A stretch of DNA of 64,000 bases from Doris montereyensis (GCA_037039925.1 JAXRKP010000669.1:96001-160000); one strand, 5' to 3'. Shown: positions 23,741 through 35,995, numbered from the stretch's first letter. Notes: generated by a model not told the origin, from the sequence alone. Program-made: numbers and translations.

Positions 23741-25600
23741 CAACAAGCCTCTCTCACTTTACTTTCCACAAATACAGCTGTCCAATGTTAGTGAGGAAGG
23801 CAGGTGTTTTGTTCGGTTCGAGTTTCAACAACGATTATTATTATTAATATATATTTAATTGTCCCACTGTCTCCTGTACAGACAAAGGAGATAACTAAAA
23901 CAAAAACAGTATCATAGTCGTAAAGGATTACATCATGACAACAAAGTATTGAGTCAAATCAGCAAAGATCTGATACTGTGTTGAGATCTAATCACACATG
24001 GATAACTAAGAGATAAATATGACACCATGGACCACGCAATAAGGTCGAGCATACAATATAGATTATATAGACGTTCTTATTTTGGTAATGAGCGACATGA
24101 TAAAAATAAAAAAGGAGCTAAGGTAATATAAGACTCAAAACCTGAAAACAGTTCACGTACACTAACGCGTTAAAGCATTGGAAATGAGTTTCAGATATGT
24201 TTACATTACGTCTTATTGCTAACTACTAATTCTGTGGCAAACAATAAAACAATGGTAGGAGTAATCCATCTAAAGGCTGAATGGTCAAGTGAATAATATT
24301 AATAAGAGAGGGTCAGCATCAGATAAAATAAATTCAAAAGTAGAATAAAAGGAATATTGAGGGGCTTTTCATGAAAGGGAAATACGTAGGGGAAAGGATT
24401 AATAAATATGTAGGCTAGTCCATAGTATTTGAAGGCAAATGTACAAGCCATCAAGGTGACTTTAACAATGAGGAAAGGTATATTTGAAAGGGACTGTACT
24501 ATGGTTTTGGCAAGGGAAGGCTGAGTATCAGTTACAGTGTCTTGAACAACATGGAAATGAATATAAAATTACAATGTTTTATAGTTGTGATACTCCCAAC
24601 AATATTGTTGTGAGTGATCTAGCTATAGTGATGAGTGTTTGTCCCTTATACGATAAGTGCTTGTTTACAATAAACAATTGAATGTACACTTCTATGCGTT
24701 CCTTTAAAGTTACAAAGACAATTTGAGTGCTTCAGGCATTCATTTATACATTTATAAATAAATAGGTGGCCACATTAAATAGGGGGAAGGGTGAGCAACG
24801 CTTCTATGGAAATATGTGTTACATTGACCGATAATCTTATTCTGGCTTTCAAAAGTATAGGGGGGTAAGGGAATATTAAACTGAGAGTCAGGGCCATATG
24901 CCTGCTGATCACGAAATAGAAGGCAAAATAAACCAATGACCAAGGTTCAAGCGAAGGGGGGGTAATGGAAGGTTTAATGAATGAAGTTTACAGTAAATAT
25001 AAGTGGGGAATCAAGATATAAACTAATTTAAGTTTGTTTCTTTTTCTTTTTAAAGCTACCTCTCAATTTTGTTAAAAAGTGTCTCTACTGAAACATTGCA
25101 ATTGCATGACAACAAAATATTTGCAGGTGACAGAATGTGAATATGATCAACTTACCCCTGGACAACTCTCAAACACATATCTCACCATCAGATGCACACA
25201 GCAAGAAGAGAGTGAGCAAGTCAATAACCAGATTATATATAATAGATCAAAAGGACATGTGGGGGTCTTATAGTCCAAGCTGATTGGCTCAAAAAGGCAT
25301 TGTATTCTTCGCTACTAGAAACAGTTGCATGACAACGAAAGTGGGAATAAAATTCATACTGATTGGCTTAAAAAAAAGACATAACATTCGTCGTTAGCAA
25401 CGGTTTCACGAGGAGGACTGGCCAGGTGGGGGGGTGGAGGGGGGGGGGTCGACAGTGATGGCTCAAAATTATCAAAACAAAAGCAATAAAAGAGGTTAGT
25501 GTAAAGGGGGGGGGGGGGACGCAGACAGTGTAGGCGGACATATACAATCAAACGCACACTCAATACAATACTGAGAATTTCTCAGAACTGAGACATAACT
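23741..25600. other. non-satellite spacer between blocks 2 and 3
   Basis: This is unique-looking AT-rich sequence. Near 25262-25420 there is a short duplication (CTGATTGGCTCAAAAAGGCA and CTGATTGGCTTAAAAAAAAG), and there are G-runs at 25420-25450 and 25506-25518. I see no exon, RNA gene or known repeat. Short frames here carry no recognisable domain. Confidence 0.5.
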
Positions 25601-28130
25601 GTCACACTTGTATGAAACTTGTATTTGTAACATGTATGAACGTATTTGAAAGTGGTTTCTTGTTTCTATTGTGTAACATGTATGAACGTATTTGAAAGTG
25701 GGTTCTTGTTTCTATTGTGTAACATGAACGTATTTGAAAGTGGTTCTTGTTATTTGAAATGTGGGTATTTCTTGTTTCTATTGTATAACATGTATGAACG
25801 TATTTGAAAGTGGGTTCTTGTTTCTATTGTATAACATGTATGAACGTATTTGAAAGTGGTTCTTGCTTCTATTATGTAACATGTATGGACGTATTTGAAA
25901 GTGGTTTCTACTTTCTATTATGTAACATGTATGGACGTATTTGAAAGTGGATTCTACTTTCTATTATGTAACATGTATGGACGTATTTGAAAGTGGATTC
26001 TACTTTCTATTGTGTAACCTGTATGGACGTATTTGAAAGTGGATTCTATTTTCTATTGTGTAACATGTATGGACGTATTTGAAAGTGGATTCTATTTTCT
26101 ATTGTGTAACATGTATGGACGTATTTGAAAGTGAGTTCTTTTTCTATTGTGTAACATGTATGGACGTATTTGAAAGTGGATTCTATTTTCTATTGTGTAA
26201 CATGTATGGATGTATTTGAAAGTGGATTCTACTTTCTATTGTGTAACCTGTATGGATGTATTTGAAAGTGAGTTCTTCTTTCTATTGTGTAACATGTATG
26301 GACGTATTTGAAAGTGAGTTCTATTTTCTATTGTGTAACATGTATGGACGTATTTGAAAGTGGATTCTATTTTCTATTGTGTAACATGTATGGACGTATT
26401 TGAAAGTGGATTCTACTTTCTATTGTGTAACATGTATGGACGTATTTGAAAGTGGATTCTATTTTCTATTGTGTAACATGTATGGACGTATTTGAAAGTG
26501 GATTCTACTTTCTATTGTGTAACATGTATGGACGTATTTGAAAGTGGATTCTATTTTCTATTGTGTAACATGTATGGACGTATTTGAAAGTGGATTCTAT
26601 TTTCTATTGTGTAACATGTATGGACGTATTTGAAAGTGGATTCTACTTTCTATTGTGTAACATGTATGGACGTATTTGAAAGTGGGTTCTTGTTTCTATT
26701 GTGTTACTTGTATGGACGTATTTGAAAGGGTTCTTGTTTCTATTGTGTAACAGATATGGACGTATTTGAAAGTGGGTTCTTGTTTCTATTGTGTAACTTG
26801 TATGGACATTTCTATTGTGTACCTTGTATGTACATATTTGAAAGTGGGTTCTTGTTTCTACTGTGTAACTTGTATGGACGTATTTGAAAGTGGGTTCTTG
26901 TTTCAATTGTGTAACAGATATGGACGTATTTGAAAGTGGGTTCTTGTTTCTATTGTGTAACTTGTATGGACGTATTTGAAAGTGATATGATTGAAAGTAG
27001 CATCTTGTTTGCAATGTGTAGCTTGTATGGATAACTGCTGAAAGTAGCATATGTTTTGCACTTTGTAACATGTATGGATATATTTGAAAGAAAAATATGT
27101 AACATGTAGAGATAACTGTTAAAAGGATATTATTGTTTCTACTGTGTAATATGTATGTATATATTTGGAAGTAAGTTCATGTTTCTACTGTGTACCATGT
27201 ATGAATATATTTTAAAGTAAGTTTTTGTTTTTTTGCTATATATCATGTATGTATATAATATTTTAAAGTAGGTTCTTATTTCTACTGTGTCATATGTAAG
27301 GATATATTTGAAAGTAGGTTCTCGCTTCTACTGTGTTATGTATATGTATGTATTTGAAAGTAAGTTCTTATTTCTACTGTGTAATGTATATGTATGTATT
27401 TGAAAGTAAGTTCTTGTATCTACTGTGTAATATGTATGTATATATTTGAAGGCAAGTTCTTGTTTATATTGTGTAATATGTATGGATATATTTGAAAGTA
27501 GGCCTTGTTTCTACGGTGTACTATGTAATACGAAGTATATATTTGAAAGTAAGTTCTTGTTCCTATGGTGTAAAACGAATGTATGTATTTGAAAGTAAGT
27601 TCTTGTTTCTACTGTGTAATATGAATGTATATATTTGAAAGTAAGTTCTTGTTTCTACTGTGTAATAATGAATGTATATATTTGGAAGTAAGTTCTTGTA
27701 TCTACTGTGTAATATGAATGTATCTATTTGGAAGTAAGTTCTTGTATCTACTGTGTAGCCTGTATGGATATATTTGAAAGTAAGTTCTTGTTTCTATTGT
27801 GTAATATGAATGTATACATTTGGAAGTAAGTTCTTGTATCTACTGTGTAACATGTATGGATATATTTGGAAGTAAGTTCTTGTATCTACTGTGTAACATG
27901 TATGGATATATTTGGAAGTAAGTTCTTGTATCTACTGTGTAATATGTATGGATATATTTGAAACTAAGTTCTTGTTTCTATTGTGTAACCTGTATGGATG
28001 CATTTGAAATTAGCTTCTTATTTCTACTGTGTAGCCAAGGCCGTCTATATAGTGTAGGTTATAGACGGCCTTGGTGTAGCCTGTATGGATGTATTCAAAA
28101 GTAAGTTCTTGTTTCCACTGTATAACCCGA
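25601..28130. repeat. 46-bp satellite, block 3
   Basis: These are units of the block 2 type with AACATGTATGGACGTATTTG and GAAAGTGGATTCTACTTTC. They drift after about 27000 to GTGTAATATGTATGTATATA and AAAGTAAGTTCTTG. The array ends at a last unit near 28130 just after the palindromic insertion at 28035. Confidence 0.94.
28035..28074. mobile_element. 40-bp palindromic insertion with 5-bp TSD
   Basis: A 40-bp hairpin (arms CCAAGGCCGTCTATA and its complement) interrupts one satellite unit. TGTAG is present on both sides (28030-28034 and 28075-28079), and removing the insert plus one copy restores the repeat unit. It belongs to a family with copies at 28460 and 42627. Confidence 0.85.
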
Positions 28131-28459
28131 TTACCATTCTTGCGCGAAGCTGTTGCCTCCCGTGTGCTAAGCTGTTGTCGTGCAAGTACTAAACGTATAA
28201 AAGATAATGGTAAACATGGAACAGATAATTATAAGTGCAGTAAAACAGAAAACAAAATAGGACTCTCCCTACAGGTCTTTCCTTGATGTCGTAAGTTGCA
28301 CAAAATTGCCTGGCATTTTTAATTGACCGGGCACGCATCGTGATCAAGTTTGGGACGAGGTGTTAACACTTTATTGTTCTCTCGTCTTGCATTGGCCGTA
28401 TCCGTTGCGCTTTTGGATCTTCGTGACGAGCAGATGGTGAACCCGCCTGCATCGCTCAC
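28131..28459. other. unique spacer between two palindromic insertions
   Basis: This is moderately GC-rich sequence with no recognisable exon or repeat apart from the palindromes at each end. A frame at 28089-28286 has no known domain and starts in satellite. Confidence 0.5.
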
Positions 28460-28487
28460 CCAAGGCCGTCTATATAGACAGCCTTGG
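28460..28487. mobile_element. 28-bp palindromic insertion with 5-bp TSD
   Basis: CCAAGGCCGTCTATATAGAC followed by AGCCTTGG is a palindrome with one mismatch. CTCAC flanks it directly on both sides (28455-28459 and 28488-28492). It has the same arms as the element at 28035. Confidence 0.82.
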
Positions 28488-28579
28488 CTCACCCCATAAC
28501 TAGTTATCTCTATTTATCGCATTTCAAATAGATGTAAAGTTGATGACTCTTCTTAAACAAATGATCTTGTTATGAATCT

Positions 28580-29080
<501 letters not shown>

Positions 29081-29099
29081 ATATGGGATACGGTCTTAT

Positions 29100-30220
29100 A
29101 AAAAAAAAAAATACAGACACGGTTTTAATTAAATTAATTTTTTGAACATTTTATTGCTTGAAATATTTCAGTCTATCTACCATCTGTCGGTCAGTCTGTC
29201 TGCCACAGTCACTAACTCACACATGATGAATATGCGCAAGCACATACACACTCAAATAACAGTAAGTTTAATACATTTTTACATTGCAATAGTAGTGAAA
29301 CTTTTTGTTCTTAAATAATTTTGATAAAAACACCCGGGTGTAAGTAAGTGTGAATCAGGCAAAAATCGATTAAACCAAAAATACAAGGAAACACAAAGAA
29401 TATAAGAAAATAAATAAATAAAAGTCAGACTAAAATAAATAAAAAAGAGAGACTAAAATAAAGAAAGAGAGAAAGAAAAAAAGGACTATACTCAAACATG
29501 AGAACCATCATTCAATAATAGTCTACCCATTGATGCTAGCCGACAGTCGCTTGAACATTAACAAAGTCAAACTTATCCAATCCTAGTTTTTTAATTTTCC
29601 ACAGGGTTAAAAGACAATGGTGGAGCATTTTTATTAATTTAACATGTTCATGTCTAATCACTGAAATTTCATGAAGATTACTTAATTTTCCTCAATAATA
29701 TAATAATTATATTCTGGACTTGTTCTAATTATAAGTTTGTAGAATTTTGGAGGTCTGAAAGCCTATTGTGCATATAGCTTGATTGATATCCCGCTTACAG
29801 CCACCAAAGCATGTCCTAATATTATAAATGCACCAGCCTCATTACACACACACACATACATACTTCCCAGTAAAAGCTGATCCTCATTTTCACTACCTGT
29901 TATGCATGAACACATGACTATATTGTATTTACATTGGAATTTACAGCATCAGGATTTACAAAACCGAGTAACCGGTATGTCAGTTAGAGAGGAAGAACAC
30001 AATGTAAATTAAGAGAAAGAAGTGATAATATCAACCAGACATGGTGATCTCAGGGGTGAGTATAGGGATAAAAATCAAGATGAAAGACAAACAAAAGAAT
30101 GAAAGGAAAGAGGAAGGACCTACCGGCACAATACCCGTTAAACGGTGGGAAAGAAAAACATGCTTGAGATTACAATATACATACATATACATATATACAC
30201 CAAGAATCATAATATAATCA
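29100..30220. other. intergenic; R1 repeat copy at about 29985-30150
   Basis: This is AT-rich sequence. From 30040 the string ACATGGTGATCTCAGGGGTG, AAAGACAAACAAAAGAATG, then ACCTACCGGCAC belongs to repeat R1. Nothing else is recognised. Confidence 0.55.
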
Positions 30221-30224
30221 ATAT

Positions 30225-30447
30225 ACAATGCTAAAACCCAAGGAAAAAGACCAAAATGTAGGCCCTGAAGAAAGTGAGACGAAGATATAAAAAAGACACA
30301 CTAAAGCAAAGAAATTAAGCCTTCACAGAAGTAAAAACAGAAAATGTCAGGACAGGGCAGCCTGGAGAAAGATCATTTCGTGTATCTAAACCCACACACA
30401 GGAAGGTAGAATGAAACAGATAAAGAAAGAAAGAAAGAAAGAAAGAA
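30225..30447 (+). mobile_element. LINE 3' fragment (family of 53465)
   Basis: This corresponds to the C-terminal end of the LINE ORF (KGRPRRKWEEDIKEAL region, GQGSLEKDHF region), followed by a GATAAAGAAAGAAAG microsatellite tail. It is strongly decayed. Confidence 0.8.
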
Positions 30448-30534
30448 TCATAGTAATATTACTTACAACATCAAACTTGCCCACTTTTGGCTATTATTAA
30501 CACTAGAGACAATATTGCCAAGACTCATCACCAA

Positions 30535-30830
30535 ATCAGCATGGCCTAGTGGTTAGGTTGCCGGCCATGGGATTGTGAGGTCCTTGGTTTTGAATACTAG
30601 CAGTGCAAGGTCTGATGTTGTGTACCTTTGGGAAAGACATTTAACACCCATTTTCCCCACTCAACCCAGGTGCAAATGGATATCAACAACTGGGGAGTCA
30701 AAACCTGCGACAGACTAGCGTCCTGTCCAGGGGTGATTATTATCACCTGTTTCTTCATACTATTACTAATAGAATAGAACTGGGATAAGCTCTGGCTCTT
30801 TGGGCTGTAGAAAGTGATTCCTAAAAAAAT
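30535..30830 (+). mobile_element. tRNA-derived SINE family B, copy 1
   Basis: The A-box is TGGCCTAGTGGTTAGGTTGC and the B-box is GGTTTTGAATACTA. The body is TTTGGGAAAGACATTTAACA, CCCACTCAACCCAGGTGCAA and CCTGCGACAGACTAGCGTCC, and the 3' end is GGGATAAGCTCTGGCTC. Other copies are at 38190 (minus), 41180, 61355 and 61915 (minus). Confidence 0.88.
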
Positions 30831-30855
30831 TAATCTTTATTTCAACATTGGTCTT

Positions 30856-31225
30856 TCTTTCTTTTTCAGTTCCCATTCTACCTTTTGTTGTATGGGTTTA
30901 GATGCCTAGATGATCTTTCTCCAGGGTGCATTTTCTGTTTCCTTCAAAAAATGTTAAATTTCTATTCTTTAATTCTTTTATATCTTCTTCCCACTTCCTC
31001 TGAGGTCTGCCTTTTGGTCTTTTACCTTGGGTTTTAGCACTGTATACTGATTCAGCTATTTTATTGTCATTCATTCTGTTTACATGCACAAACCATCTCA
31101 ATTGATTTATTTCTATCTTAGTTTTTACTCCATCTGCTTTGGTTTGATCTCTTATTGTTGTATTTCTGATTCTGTCTCTTTTAGTTTTCCCTACTACTCT
31201 TCTTAGATTTTCAACATTGGTAATT
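30856..31225 (-). mobile_element. LINE 3' fragment, minus (family of 53465)
   Basis: On the minus strand this encodes MRWFVHVNRMNDNKIAESVY then KTQGKRPKGRPQRKWEEDIK, the basic C-terminal tail found after the reverse transcriptase in this LINE family. The 3' end is the AAAGAAAG tail. It lies tail-to-tail with the fragment at 30225, with a SINE B between them. Confidence 0.85.
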
Positions 31226-31257
31226 AATAAAAAAAATACTGGTACCAGGATAATGCA

Positions 31258-31477
31258 CAGTAGTCGCTGGATAAAAGCACACTCTGCATAAACACATGCC
31301 TACATCTGCTGATCAAATTTTTACGCAATAATAAAAGTGTTCTCATAAACACACGCCTACATCTGCTGACCAAATTTTTACGCTTGGATAAAAGTGTTCT
31401 CATAAACACACGGTGTGTAAAAAGCACGCTTTTTCCTAAACGCCCAAAAGATCATCCGTTTTATCCAGCGACTACTG
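31258..31477. mobile_element. 220-bp MITE with 19-bp perfect TIRs
   Basis: The ends are CAGTAGTCGCTGGATAAAA and its exact complement. Inside there are two copies of AAACACA.GCCTACATCTGC and TAAAAGTGTTCTCATAAACA. It is noncoding, and the target duplication is unclear. Confidence 0.85.
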
Positions 31478-31622
31478 AAACTATTTGTGAAATGATACAG
31501 TTATGCCTACATCTATACATTAGAAACTCCGAAACGTAGGCGAATATAGTGACGGGCAGGAAGTACGCATGAGGTTGAAACAAAGGCAAGAAATTTAACA
31601 AAACGTATGAATATAATATTTA

Positions 31623-32149
31623 CAGTGCAATCCCCCGATAACGACATCTCCAGGATGCCTTTGCAAATCCCTAAATAATGACAATCCCGATAACGACACT
31701 GCACATGTGGATCCCTGGTCCTGTTTTTTTTTTGCTATATATCATTAGTAAAAAAACCTCCGAATAGCGACGTGAAACCTCCCAATAACGACATAAGTCT
31801 AGCCGTAAACACTACATTTGACATGAAAATTTGATCAATATTGACAAAATTGAGACATATTCTTAGCAATGAAAACACTTCTTTTTCAGCCAATGACAAC
31901 GTGTGAGATTATTTCTCCATCTCTGAGGGTACCAAGGCCGTGACAACCAGCTAGTAAACCCATCTGCTGGCTCTACCAACCCCACCCCCAACACACCGGC
32001 CCTTTTCAGGGCCCCACCACATCTTCCCAATTGACTAGCCTCACTCGTAATCCCCCTTTCGCCGCCATTTTGAAAAATTCTGAATAACGACATCCCCCGA
32101 TAATCATGATTGTTCGGTCCCGAGCGATGTCGTTATCGGGATTGCACTG
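31623..32149. mobile_element. 527-bp pogo/Tigger-like nonautonomous element
   Basis: The TIRs are CAGTGCAATCCC plus CGATAACGACATC at both ends, flanked by TA at 31621-31622 and 32150-32151. The subterminal motif ATAACGACAT recurs at least five times inside. TA targets and CAGT ends are typical of pogo-type Tc1/mariner elements. No transposase is present. Confidence 0.85.
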
Positions 32150-32574
32150 TATATATTAATAACACACTTAACAAAATGTTTGTCTTGATCGTATCTAGCC
32201 GTAAGTAAAAAATTACAGACCTATGTAAAGTGTTATTGCTAGTGATGGTAACTGAAAGAAAACTTAAGAGCAGTTTTGTACTGTAGAGAATGTTGTAATC
32301 TTTGCTCTTTTACTTCATCAACTGTTATTTTTCAATGAGGACAAAGTGCCATCTTACATGTGTTGTGTTTTTATATTTAAACTCACAACAGCCCCTAAGA
32401 AAACATTCAACTCTAAAACAAGGCAAACCCCCCCCCCCCCCCTTCCCACCTCAATATTATTTTTTTAAAATCTCCCACATAGAAGAATCCCAAGAACACC
32501 AACAGAATGAATGAAAGCACATGTTATAAACACTGTTGGCTTGAACTGAATATAAAAAGATCTGTTTGCTTCAT

Positions 32575-33440
32575 TGAAATTTACCCCATCCATCATATGC
32601 AGTGATCTCATGGATAATTAATAGGGAACAGCAAGATGAAGGAGAATCCTGTTCACCATATGCAGTGATCTCAGGGTTAATTAATACTAATAGGGAACAG
32701 CAAGATGAAGGAAAATCCTGTTCACCATATGCAATGATCTCAGGGTTAATTAATACTAATAGGAAACAACAAGATGAAGGAAAATCCTGTTTACCATATG
32801 TAGTGATCTCATGGTCAATTAATAGGAATAGCAAGATGAAGGAGAATCCTGTTCACCATATGCAGTGATCTCAGGGTTAATTATGAGGAAACAGCAAGAT
32901 GAAGGAGAATCCTGTTCACTATATGCAGTGATCTCAGGGTTAATTATGAGGAAACAGTAAGATGAAGGAGAGTCCTGTTCACTATATGCAGTGACCTCAT
33001 GGTTAATTGAAATAGAAACAGCAAGAAAGACAAGTAGGAGTTGAAACAGCAAGATTCAGTTATATGAAGAGAAGAAACAGCAAGTTGAAGAAATAAAGTT
33101 AAGGAACAGCAAGATGAAGGAGAAGGAGAATCCTGTTCATGAAGGAAGTAGAGGAGTTGAAGAAAGAAACAGCAAGATGAAGAGAAGTAGCAGTGGTCAG
33201 CAAGATGAAGGGTTAATTAATAAAGGAACAGCAAGATGAAGGAGAGTCCTGTTCACCAAACAACAAGATGAAGAGAAGTAGAGGAGTTGATCTCATGGTT
33301 AATTAATGAACTAAAGGGAACAGCAAGATGAAGAGAAGTAGTGATTGAATTAAAGAAACAGCAAGATGAAGGAGAATCCTGTTCAGCCATAAACAGTGAG
33401 AGGAGTTGAAGAAGGAAACAGCAAGATGAAGGAGAAATAA
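32575..33440 (+). repeat. R1 repeat amplified as a 63-75 bp tandem array
   Basis: The array starts with the R1 sequence (CATTGAAATTTACCCCATCC). It then repeats CATATGCAGTGATCTCAGGG, TTAATTA, GAACAGCAAGATGAAGGA and ATCCTGTTCACC about seven times to 33020, and degenerates to shorter AACAGCAAGATGAAG units by 33440. Elsewhere R1 occurs once per site. Confidence 0.85.
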
Positions 33441-33464
33441 AAGAGTGAAAAATGAAAGAGAGCA

Positions 33465-33495
33465 GTAAGTAGTAGTAGTAGTGTTAGTAGTAATA

Positions 33496-33550
<55 letters not shown>
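33465..33550. repeat. (AGT)n microsatellite
   Basis: A trinucleotide AGT/GTA run directly follows the R1-derived array. Confidence 0.95.
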
Positions 33551-33552
<2 letters not shown>

Positions 33553-33599
33553 AGAAGAAGAAGAAGAAGGAAAAAAAAAAGATAAACTATAAACACGGG

Positions 33600-34480
33600 T
33601 AAAAACTTTAGGCATTTTAAGTGTTCACAAGTGATCCTCAATAACTTTATTTTAAAATTCATGTAAAAACATAATACAAGAATTTTCAAAGAGACTAAGC
33701 CCTAAAACAGACTGCGCTCATACAACTTTTCACCCCATATCAAAAGCACACAAATATCACTCAAGTGCCATGAACACATTTTTTTTGTAGTTAAAACAAA
33801 ACACCAGGTCCTTTCCGGAGACCAATCGAGACAGCCAGGAATGCTAGCCTATACGTATTGCAGGTGTCTCCGTCAATCTGTTTCACTCTCTTTCTCTCTC
33901 ATCTCTCTCCTCCCCCCCCATCTCCCCCCAAACCCTCTCTCTGTTTTCTCTCTCTGGTTGAAATGTGATGTCACAATTACACACTCAGAGGTTTCAGCTT
34001 ATGCAAACCTGTCTCTGTAAGCAAAATGCATGTACATTAATCGGACAAACTGTCTAATCAAACATATTTTTTACAGTAATGGACAGTGTCCAATAAACAG
34101 CGGTAGACTGTACATACATACACTTTTTTCCACTTGTAATAAAACCAGACATAATTTCAGACACAATAATATCATTTTATACAATTTTGTAAAATAGGTA
34201 CATAACAATATATACATGTATATACATAAATATAATGCTCAACACAATATAATGCTAGTGATCTATATATATATATATAATACTTACACAACATTTTGAT
34301 TTAAGTACGCTTACTATTACTACATTTTCTGTTCACAAACAATTAATTATAATTGTTGTGTTTATATATGAACATTGCTCGGCTGTATTTTGCCTTTCAC
34401 GCAAGCTTTGGTTTAACTAAGGATTGCAAGCAACAATTACTACTAGTGGATGTTTATTGAAGAGCGGTGAAAATATATTG
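33600..34480. other. intergenic, no gene seen
   Basis: This is AT-rich sequence with a CT-rich stretch at 33890-33960 and short TATA runs near 34205 and 34265. No exon, RNA gene or known repeat is recognised. Confidence 0.5.
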
Positions 34481-35328
34481 CAGGTGTGTCGCCTAAGAGT
34501 AAGAACCCGCTGCCTGAGAACCCGGTCCGCCTAAGAGCTTGTTAATTCCGTGCGACAGAATTTTTCTTATATAAAACTACCCCCTTAAGACCCCACTATT
34601 AAAACCCAGTCCGCCTTAAAACCCGTTCTGATCGTGAGCTGAGTCATGGAAAAAATCCACTCAATTTAATGCTAATAACCTTTGATATGTTGTAAGAAAA
34701 TCATAAAAGGTGGGTGGGAAGTCTAATGCATTGGTCCAGACACCAGTAGGTGTAATAAACACGTCACACGGGTGTGTCAGACTATGATGAATGATAGACA
34801 CGAGGAAGGCTAACTACCCACTCTGTCCATCTTTCGTGGCCACCAAGTCCTCTTATTGTTATGAGTTTTCTCACGCCTGTCTTGCATTTGTGATCAACTT
34901 TACTCTTTTCTGATTGGCTGAAAAATGAATGACCAATCACATGGTGTTTTCAACATGTACAGAAGTGATTGTACAATTCGCTCCATTGTTTTGTTTAGTC
35001 TTAAACTTTCATTCATTTGCTCAGCTCGCTGGAGGCTCAACCTATCTACCTGCAAAGACTGCATATTTTTCAAACATCCTTTCAAGCACAGCTTCAGACC
35101 ATCATTATGCCTACACAAGGCAATTCTATTGATAACATTAACAAACAGAAACTGTTTATCTATTGGGGTCTAGTCAAAATTTTATGATTATGGGGAATAG
35201 CCAATACAAAATATATGAATATTGAAGTAAAAATACAAGATATGTTGGAGTTCACCTTAAAACCCGGTCTGCCTAAGAACCCACTGGTTTTGTCTCCTAA
35301 GGACAGAGTTCTTAGGCGGACACCACTG
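34481..35328. mobile_element. 848-bp element with CAGT-type TIRs
   Basis: The left end reads CAGGTGTGTCGCCTAAGAG. The right end complement reads CAGTGGTGTCCGCCTAAGAA and abuts TA. Further inverted motifs (AAGAACCCG, ACCCGGTCCGCCTAAGA) lie within 150 bp of each end. It is a nonautonomous pogo-like element; no transposase is visible. Confidence 0.75.
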
Positions 35329-35567
35329 TATATGACTTCATTTTGGCGTAGTGTCTTAAATGTGATAAGTAACAAATAGAGATACCATTATTATTATCAT
35401 CTGTTGTTCCATGAAAGTATTGAAAACCTATTCTCTTTGATTATCTTTGCTCTGTGCTGTGCTTTCTGAAGTAGAGCATTTACATTTATATATAAATGTT
35501 TGTGTCTGCCAGTGTGGGTGTGTTAACTGTGCTTATTTTTTGTAGCCAAGTCCATTTAAATGCTTTC

Positions 35568-35995
35568 TCTTTCTTTATCAGTTACCATTCTTCCCTCCGG
35601 TTTGACGGTTAAGACGCCAAAATGATATTTCTCCAGGCTGCCCTGTCCCAGTCTAGCATTTTCTGTTTCCTTCTGTGAAAGTTTTAATGCGTCCTTTATA
35701 TCTTCTTCACATTTAAATGCTAACTTGATGAAATCGAGCATTGGAAAAGGAAATAAATAAAAACAAAAACAAAACATGGACAATGACATAATGGACTTGC
35801 CACCAAAGTGCAAAATATTTTTTCGTTGGCTATTTTCTCTGATTTTAATATCCAAGTTTGTCTCATCGCAATTTACCCCATCTACCATATGCAGAGATTG
35901 AAAGAAGAGGAAACAGCTAGATGAAAGAAAAATATGTGATAGAGTGAAAAAAAAAAGTAGGAGCAGAACCTACCAGTAACACCCGCCAACCGCCC
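35568..35995. mobile_element. LINE 3' fragment (minus) and R1 copy
   Basis: Bases 35568-35725 are the minus-strand 3' end of the 53465 LINE family (TTTATCAGTTACCATTCT, TTTCTCCAGGCTGCCCTGTC). Bases 35860-35995 are an R1 copy (CAATTTACCCCATCTACCAT, GAGGAAACAGCTAGATG, ACACCCGCCAACCGCCCAC). Confidence 0.75.

Noticed and set aside
15870..28130. CRISPR-like array of short repeats
   Set aside because: There are no unique spacers between repeats, the units are directly tandem, and the context is a eukaryotic genome.
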